Source of the DNA: JAOUJD01 sp964353935
Lineage (GTDB): Bacteria > Pseudomonadota > Gammaproteobacteria > Burkholderiales > Burkholderiaceae_F
Reading direction: 5' to 3'
DNA: 10,226 nucleotides
Assembly: GCA_964353935.1 (NCBI GenBank)
Contig: CAYGXL010000089.1
Span: 1-10,226, forward strand
Below, in pieces: positions 5,422-10,226 of the stretch. A program made the translations under genes and the position numbers. The notes under the pieces were generated by a model, which worked only from the letters and a program-made list of their open reading frames with translations, made no database searches and was not told the origin of the DNA. The number at the start of each line of letters is the position of its first letter. Positions within the stretch are counted from its first letter, which is position 1.

Positions 5422-8400
5422 ATGTCAATCGTGTCCTTAACGATGAATGGCCGATCTATTCAGACAGATTCTCGTAATACCATTTTGCAGTCCGCCGCCC
5501 AGGAAGGAATTTTTATCCCGGCCCTATGTCATCATCCTTTGCTGAAATCGGAAGAAGCCTGCGGGATTTGCGTAGTCGAAGTGGAAGGGGAAGCCAAGCT
5601 TATGGCCTCCTGCGTCGTCCCGGTAAGAGAAGGGATGGTTATCCAGACCGATTCACCGGCGGTTCTTGGCGCCCGCCGCCACATTCTGGAGCTTCTTCTT
5701 GAAAATCATTATGGGGATTGCCTGGCTCCCTGCCACTTAGCCTGTCCGGCCGGCATAGATATCCAGGGTTACGTGGCCTTTATCAGCCGGGGGGAATTCG
5801 GGGAAGCCCTCAAGCTGATTAAGGAAAAGAATCCTCTCCCTTTGTGCGTCGGCCGGGTCTGCCCCCATTTCTGTGAGGATGCCTGCCGCCGGAACCGGGT
5901 GGATGAACCCATCGCGATTAATCCCCTGAAACGGTTTGTGGCCGATTATGATCAACTCCGGGGCGTTCCCTTTAAGCCCCAGGTAGCCCCGGACAGCGGC
6001 CATAAGGTAGCCGTCATAGGCGGCGGGCCGGGAGGACTTTCCGCCGCCTATTACCTGCGGGAGAGAGGTCATGCGGTAACCATCTTCGACGCCAAGCCTC
6101 AACTGGGGGGGATGCTCCGTTACGCCATTCCTGAATATCGTCTGCCCAAAAAGATTTTGGACCAGGAAATTGAGGGGATTCTCGACTTGGGGGTGGAGGT
6201 TAGACCAAACCGGCCTTTCGGACAGGAGGTTACTCTGGCCGGCCTGCGGCAGGAAGGTTACCAGGCCGTTTTCATGGCCCTGGGAACCTGGAAATCCAGC
6301 CGTCTGGGCCTGGAGGGAGAAGACCTTCCGGGAGTCGTTCATGCCCTGGACTTCTTGATCCGGACTTCCATGGGAGAGCGTATAGCCATCGGCAAGAAGG
6401 TCCTGATCATCGGCAACGGGAATACAGGTATGGATGCGGCGAGGACCTGCCTGCGCCTGGGGGCCGAAGAGGTGACCATGCTCTATCGCCGCTCTCGGAA
6501 AGAGATGACCGCTCATCGTGAGGAAGTGGCGGCTGCGGAAGCCGAGGGGGTCAAACTGGAACTGTTGGTTTCGCCGACCCGGATTATTTCTGAGAACGGA
6601 CGGTTCAATGCCCTGGAGTTCGTCCGCAACGAGCTCAAGGAAACGGATGCCGGGGGCCGTGCCAGGCCTGTTCCCATCCCGGGTTCGGAGACCATCCTGG
6701 AGGCCGACCTGGCCGTCATATCCATCGGCCAGTTCTCCGACCTCAGCTTCCTGGAGAACGATCCGGATTTGAAGAAGCTGGCCCTTTCCAAGTGGGGGAC
6801 GCCGGATGCCGATCCCGAGACACTTCAAACCTCCATCCCCGACCTTTTTGTCGGCGGGGACCTTTTCAGGGGACCTCAAACAGTCATCGAGGCCATCGCC
6901 GACGGACGGACCGCGGCCCTTTCCATCCATCAGTTTCTTACCCAGGGACAGGTCAAACCGACCGAAAAGCCTTTCAATATCAGCAAGGGGAATCTGGCCG
7001 AGGTGGACCAGGTAAATTTTGAAGACGTTTCCAAACGCCCCCGGATCTATCAGCCTCATCTGTCCTTAGAGGATCGGGAAAGGAATTCTAAGGAGGTGGA
7101 GGCGACCATCGGTGAGGCCGAGGCCATGGAAGAGGCTGGCCGCTGCCTGTCTTGTGGCTGCCAGGATGTCTATGACTGTCAGCTCCGGGCCCACGCTGAG
7201 TTGTACAAGGTGGATATCTCCAAGCTGCCCATCTGGACAGAACGAAAATACCCTCTGCAAACGACCCATCCCTTCATTGAGGTCGATCCGAATAAGTGCA
7301 TTACCTGCCGGAGATGCGTCCGCAGCTGTTCCGAATACCAGGTTCAGCATGCTTTCGAACTCCAGGAGGTCCAAAAGGGTCGGAAAGAAGAGCCTCTCCG
7401 CCATATTCCGGCCATCAACGAACGCTGCGTCTCCTGCGGACTTTGTCTGGCCAACTGCCCCACCGGGGCCCTGATTGAAAAAAGGGACGGGCTGCCCGGT
7501 CCCTGGAAATTGGAACGGGTCAGGACCACCTGCACTTATTGTGGGGTGGGCTGTCAAATTTACTTAGAAAAAGTCGGCGACCGGGTGGTCCGGGCTAATG
7601 GGGTTCCCAATGCCCCGCCCAACTACGGTCATCTGTGCGTCAAAGGCCGCTTCGGGTTCAGCTTCATTTACGCGGAAGACCGGCTCAAGACGCCTTTGAT
7701 CAGGGGAAACGGGGTGTTCAAAGAGGCCACCTGGGAGGAGGCCTTTGATCTGATTGTTCAAAAGCTCAAGGCAACCATTGATCGGCACGGTCCCGATGCC
7801 GTGGCCGGCGTAAGTTGCGCCCGGAGCATCAGTGAAGATTCATATCAAATGCAGAAACTTTTCCGCGCAGTGATCGGTACTAACAACATTGATCACTGCG
7901 CCCGTACCTGACACGCACCGACGGTCGCCGGTCTGGCGATTGCTTTCGGTTCTGGTGCTATGACCAATTCCTTTGCCGATTTCAGCAAGGCCAAAATGAT
8001 CCTGGCCATTGGTTCCAATATGACCGAGGCCCATCCGGTGGCTGCGGCGGCCGTCAAGCGGGCGGTGTTGAACGGGGCCGAACTCTACGTGGTCGATCCC
8101 CGTCGAACGGAACTGGCGGAAAAGGCTACGCTGCACATACCCCTGAAGGTGGGGAGCGACATCGCCCTTCTGAACGGGTTGATGCATGTCCTTATTACTG
8201 AAGGCTTATACGATAAAAATTACGTTAAATCCTGCTGTGTGGGTTTTGAGGAACTCGAGAAAAAAGTGATGGAGTATCCTCCGGAACGGGCCGCCGAGCT
8301 ATGCGGTGTGGACACAGCAATGATCCGCCAATTGGCCCGGCGCCTGGCTGCGGTGAAACCGGCTATGCTGATATACACCCTGGGAATCACCGAACACACC

Positions 8401-9546
8401 TGCGGGGTCAACAATGTCCTCAGTTGCGCCAATCTTCAGATGCTCCTGGGCAATGTGGGCTTTGAATGCGGCGGGGTGAATCCCTTGAGAGGACAGAACA
8501 ACGTCCAGGGGGCCTGTGATATGGGGGCCTTGCCCAATGTCTTTCCCGGGTATCAGAGAGTTGAAGATCCGGCCCTTCGAGAAAAATTTGAAACCGCCTG
8601 GGGGGTGAAAAAGCTTCCGGAAAAAAACGGCCTCATGCTTCCCCAGATGCTGGACGGCCTAGTGGACGGCAAGATAAAATTCTTTTGGGTCTTTGGTGAG
8701 AACCTGGCCAACACCGAACCCGATATTCGCCATGTGGAACATTGCCTGTCATCGGCGGAGTTCATGGTCTGTCAGGACAATTTCCAGACCAAGACGACCC
8801 GGTTCGCCCACGTCATTTTACCGGCTGCGGCCTGGAGTGAAAACGACGGCACCTTTGCCAACAGCGAACGCCGGGTGAACCGGGTGCGCACAGTCAAACC
8901 CCCTCCGGGACTGGCCAAACCGAATTGGTGGATATTCAAGGAAATCGCCAAACGGATGGGCCAGGACTGGGCCTCCAGCAGTGCCCAGGAAATCTGGGAC
9001 AATGAAGTTTCCGTACTGGCACCTCAATTGGCCGGGATCAAGTATGCCCGGTTGGAAAGAAACGGCCTGCAATGGCCGGTGCCCTCTTTGGATCATCAGG
9101 GCACGCCCACTCTGCACAAGGACGGCTGTTTTACCTGCGGCCTGGGACAACTCACCCCGGTGGACTGGACCCCGCCGGCCGAGGTCGCCGACCGGGAGTA
9201 TCCCTTTGTTTTGAGCACCGGACGACGTCTTTATCATTATCACACCCGCACTCAGACCGGACGGGTCAAGGGACTTAATAAACTTTTAAGTGAAGAGACC
9301 GCCGACCTTTCTCCTTCCGATGCTAAAACCTTAGGTATTGAAAACGGGGCAAAGGTCCGGGTGAAATCCCGTCGCGGTGAAGTGATCGTCAAAGCCAAAG
9401 TGACTGAACAGGTCCCGCCGGGGATGGTCTGGATGGCCTTCCATTTCAGGGAAGGCAATGCCAACTGGCTGACCAATCCGGCCTTCGATCCTGTGACTCT
9501 GACGGCGGAATATAAGGCCTGTGCCGTACGGGTGGAAAAGATATGA
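5422..9546 (+). CDS. fdhA: Selenocysteine formate dehydrogenase, NuoG-type and GltD-type domains fused to the catalytic subunit
   Basis: One 1374-residue reading frame with an in-frame TGA (7909-7911) read as selenocysteine 830. It oxidises formate to CO2 (or the reverse) at a Mo- or W-bisPGD centre. Domain order: [2Fe-2S] domain with Cys36, 47, 50, 64; GltD-type cysteines 100, 104, 108 and 142, 147, 151, 155; FAD motif VIGGGPGGLSAAYYL (198-212); NAD(P)H motif IIGNGNTGMDAA (329-340); FAD C-terminal motif FVGGDLFRGPQTVIEAIADG (476-495); extra cysteines 575, 578, 580, 586; two [4Fe-4S] motifs (626-636 and 669-679); catalytic-domain cluster Cys704, 707, 711, 739; Sec830-His831; conserved Arg1023 in LRGQNNVQGACDMGALP; dinucleotide-binding C-terminal domain (about 1260-1374). 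AAGGAG lies 6 nt before ATG 5422. Likely cytoplasmic (no signal peptide). The flavin domain suggests NAD(P)H coupling without a separate diaphorase subunit (inference). Conventional gene finders would split it at the TGA. Confidence 0.93.
7909..7949 (+). promoter_or_regulatory. Bacterial SECIS element with selenocysteine UGA
   Basis: UGA at 7909-7911 is followed 11 nt later by a hairpin. CGCC (7926-7929) pairs with GGCG (7935-7938), extended by GGT/ATT pairs, around the loop GGTCT (7930-7934). The GGUCU apical loop is the SelB-recognised feature of E. coli fdhF. Protein similarity continues unbroken after the UGA (HAPTVAGLAIAFGSGA), as in FdhF-type enzymes. This supports recoding and implies selA, selB, selC and selD elsewhere in the genome. 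Confidence 0.92.
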
Positions 9547-9597
9547 ACGGGAGGATGAACACGTTTTTGAGAACCATCACCCAAGGAGGGTTTGAAA

Positions 9598-9642
9598 ATG
9601 ATCCAAAGACCTAACGCGCTTGCTGGAACTTCTCCCCTTTAA
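9598..9642 (+). other. 14-codon ORF with strong ribosome-binding site after fdhA
   Basis: AAGGAGGG lies 7 nt before ATG 9598, but the frame ends after 14 codons (MIQRPNALAGTSPL). It is not recognised. The excellent Shine-Dalgarno with almost no ORF suggests the surviving 5' edge of a deleted downstream gene. A leader peptide is the alternative. Confidence 0.3.
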
Positions 9643-9653
9643 AATGGAGGGGA
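9633..9653. other. Weak stem-loop downstream of fdhA
   Basis: TCCCCT (9633-9638) and AGGGGA (9648-9653) form a 6-bp stem with a 9-nt loop. It has no U-tract on either side, so it is at most a weak terminator. It sits at the point where the minus-strand regulator remnant loses similarity to its family. Confidence 0.3.
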
Positions 9654-9753
9654 TTCGATTCATGGGGATGTAAAGTCTTATGTAATCAAAACAACTCTTC
9701 AGAGCCGTTACAATATTGAGGCTGCTGCATAGACGCAGGGTTACCTTTTCCAT
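9652..9753 (-). pseudogene. Truncated N-terminus of a GAF-containing sigma-54-dependent regulator
   Basis: From ATG 9753 (GAGGAG about 11 nt upstream) the minus strand reads MEKVTLRLCSSLNIVTALKS, then a CFDYIRLYIPMNRI segment. This resembles the N-terminal GAF-domain start of the large family of sigma-54-interacting Fis-type regulators in Desulfobacterota (pattern TLRICSSLDIE-AL--CF-YIR-FIP-DR). After about 34 residues the similarity stops; the frame runs on as unrelated sequence to a stop at 9577. No AAA+ or Fis domain is present. I infer a broken remnant. The family assignment is from pattern memory and rests on a short segment. It may once have controlled fdhA or the gene at 10177. Confidence 0.45.
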
Positions 9754-9860
9754 TGTTCTTTTTTCTCCTCTGCAATCGTGGATGCCGAGTCGTACCAACC
9801 CCTGCCACACTACATTATTGTAGGATGAGGAGTAAACTGTGTCATAATAACTACTTTTTC

Positions 9861-9890
9861 TTACGAATTTTTACTAATTCTTACCAATAG
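9861..9890 (+). repeat. Three tandem 10-bp repeats, consensus TTACNAAT
   Basis: TTACGAATTT (9861-9870), TTACTAATTC (9871-9880) and TTACCAATAG (9881-9890) are perfectly phased with a period of 10 bp. They end 3 bp before a TTGACA -35 box. Spacing by about one helical turn is typical of cooperative activator or repressor binding on one DNA face. No regulator can be named. Confidence 0.6.
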
Positions 9891-9893
9891 CTC

Positions 9894-9922
9894 TTGACAA
9901 AACCTTTTTCTGTTTGTTAAAG
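9894..9922 (+). promoter_or_regulatory. Candidate promoter for the AOR-family gene
   Basis: Perfect TTGACA (9894-9899), a 17-bp spacer and a weak -10 TTAAAG (9917-9922). The poor -10 and the adjacent phased repeats fit an activator-dependent promoter. Initiation near 9929 would leave a leader of about 250 nt before ATG 10177. Confidence 0.45.
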
Positions 9923-9929
9923 ATTGCAC

Positions 9930-10176
9930 ATGGGGTATGCAAAACGTGGTCAAGCATAAATTGGAAACGATCAACGAGATAACCGAAGTTTCGGCCGTTA
10001 GGACCGCCAGGTCATTCTTGATAAAGTGGATTCGGCCTGGGGGGGGAATTAAAAGGTCATGGGAAATCGGTATTCAGATGCCGATCCCGGTAGTTGCCTG
10101 CATTAAGAAGGCATCAAATCGTTTTCAATCAGAGAGCAACAAATATGAACAACCCGATACATAGAGGTAACAAAAA
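9930..10176 (+). other. Leader region with stem-loops, no convincing gene
   Basis: A 75-codon frame (9937-10164) is open, but it lacks a good ribosome-binding site, runs through an 8-G tract (10039-10046) and resembles nothing I know. RNA folding is more notable. At 10061-10088, ATCGGTAT pairs with ATGCCGAT around a TCAG loop, with GGG/CCC closing the base beyond an AA bulge. A smaller TGCCT/AGGCA hairpin is at 10095-10113. It may be a regulatory leader of the AOR-family gene; no known riboswitch class is recognised. Confidence 0.35.
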
Positions 10177-10226
10177 ATGAGATACGCAGAGACAGGATAT
10201 AATTTAGAAATTGATTTAGCGAGAGG
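10177..10226 (+). CDS. Aldehyde:ferredoxin oxidoreductase-family tungstoenzyme, N-terminus only (possibly BamB-like)
   Basis: The last 50 bases encode MRYAETGYNLEIDLARG-type sequence (16 full codons) after AGAGG, 9 nt before the ATG. AOR-family enzymes, which carry a tungsten-bispyranopterin and a [4Fe-4S] cluster, start with a G-x-x-L-x-[IV]-[DN]-L-[ST]-x-G pattern, here TGYNLEIDLARG. The RYAETGYNLE opening recalls BamB, the W-containing active-site subunit of class II benzoyl-CoA reductase. That subfamily call is from memory and only 16 residues are available, so a general AOR is equally possible. The gene is cut by the right edge of the window. Its neighbours (Mo/W uptake, MoeA-like protein, 4HBT-type thioesterase) suit a tungstoenzyme of aromatic or aldehyde metabolism. 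Confidence 0.65.
   Translation, partial: MRYAETGYNLEIDLAR

Noticed and set aside
5737..7059. 440-codon open frame on the minus strand
   Set aside because: It lies wholly antisense to the well-supported flavin domain of fdhA, has low-complexity Gly/Pro/Arg-rich sequence and matches no family. It is a shadow of G+C-rich codons.
7960..9546. Separate 528-aa formate dehydrogenase gene starting at ATG 7960
   Set aside because: The frame is continuous with the upstream part through the selenocysteine UGA, and the 16 codons before 7960 are conserved Fdh sequence.
9937..10164. 75-codon ORF before the AOR-family gene
   Set aside because: Weak ribosome-binding site, no recognisable features, crosses an 8-G tract and overlaps stable hairpins; treated as leader.

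Overview
The window looks like a chromosomal segment of a strictly anaerobic, molybdenum-, tungsten- and selenium-using bacterium. A Desulfobacterota (former Deltaproteobacteria, Syntrophobacterales-like) host is the best guess. This rests on protein style, a UGA-encoded selenocysteine in a formate dehydrogenase, a YqeB-type accessory protein of selenium-dependent Mo hydroxylases, a palindromic intergenic repeat of a kind common in that phylum, and a remnant resembling the N-terminus of that phylum's sigma-54 regulators. The taxonomic call is inference.

Layout. 1-1908 (minus strand): a molybdate uptake operon read right to left, modE-like regulator, modA, then modB running off the left edge. 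1897-2158: a divergent control region with back-to-back sigma-70-type promoters and two related 24-bp ModE-like palindromes. One covers the spacer and -10 of the rightward promoter; the other abuts the modE start codon. 2159-5002 (plus strand): yqeB-type accessory gene, a hot-dog acyl-CoA thioesterase of the 4-hydroxybenzoyl-CoA thioesterase/YbgC family, a 430-bp gap with one 44-codon ORF, and a MoeA-like molybdopterin-binding protein with a C-terminal Cys4 tail. 5003-5421: a truncated modD fragment, a good promoter, and a 119-bp palindromic repeat. 5422-9546: a 1374-residue selenocysteine formate dehydrogenase that joins a NuoG-type [2Fe-2S] domain, a GltD-type FAD/NAD(P)H oxidoreductase, bacterial ferredoxin clusters and the Mo/W-bisPGD catalytic domain in one chain. 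9547-10176: a truncated N-terminus of a probable sigma-54 regulator (minus strand), three tandem 10-bp repeats just upstream of a promoter, and an uncharacterised leader. 10177-10226: the first 16 codons of an aldehyde:ferredoxin oxidoreductase-family tungstoenzyme, possibly BamB-like.

Together the genes take up molybdate (ModAB), switch uptake and cofactor genes in response to metal status (ModE-like protein and its sites), and mature Mo cofactors (MoeA-like protein, YqeB). They also supply enzymes that use Mo/W and Se: formate dehydrogenase and an AOR-family enzyme. The thioesterase and the AOR/BamB-like start hint at aromatic-acid (benzoyl-CoA type) metabolism nearby. fdhA sits between two gene remnants, which suggests past insertion or deletion at both of its borders.
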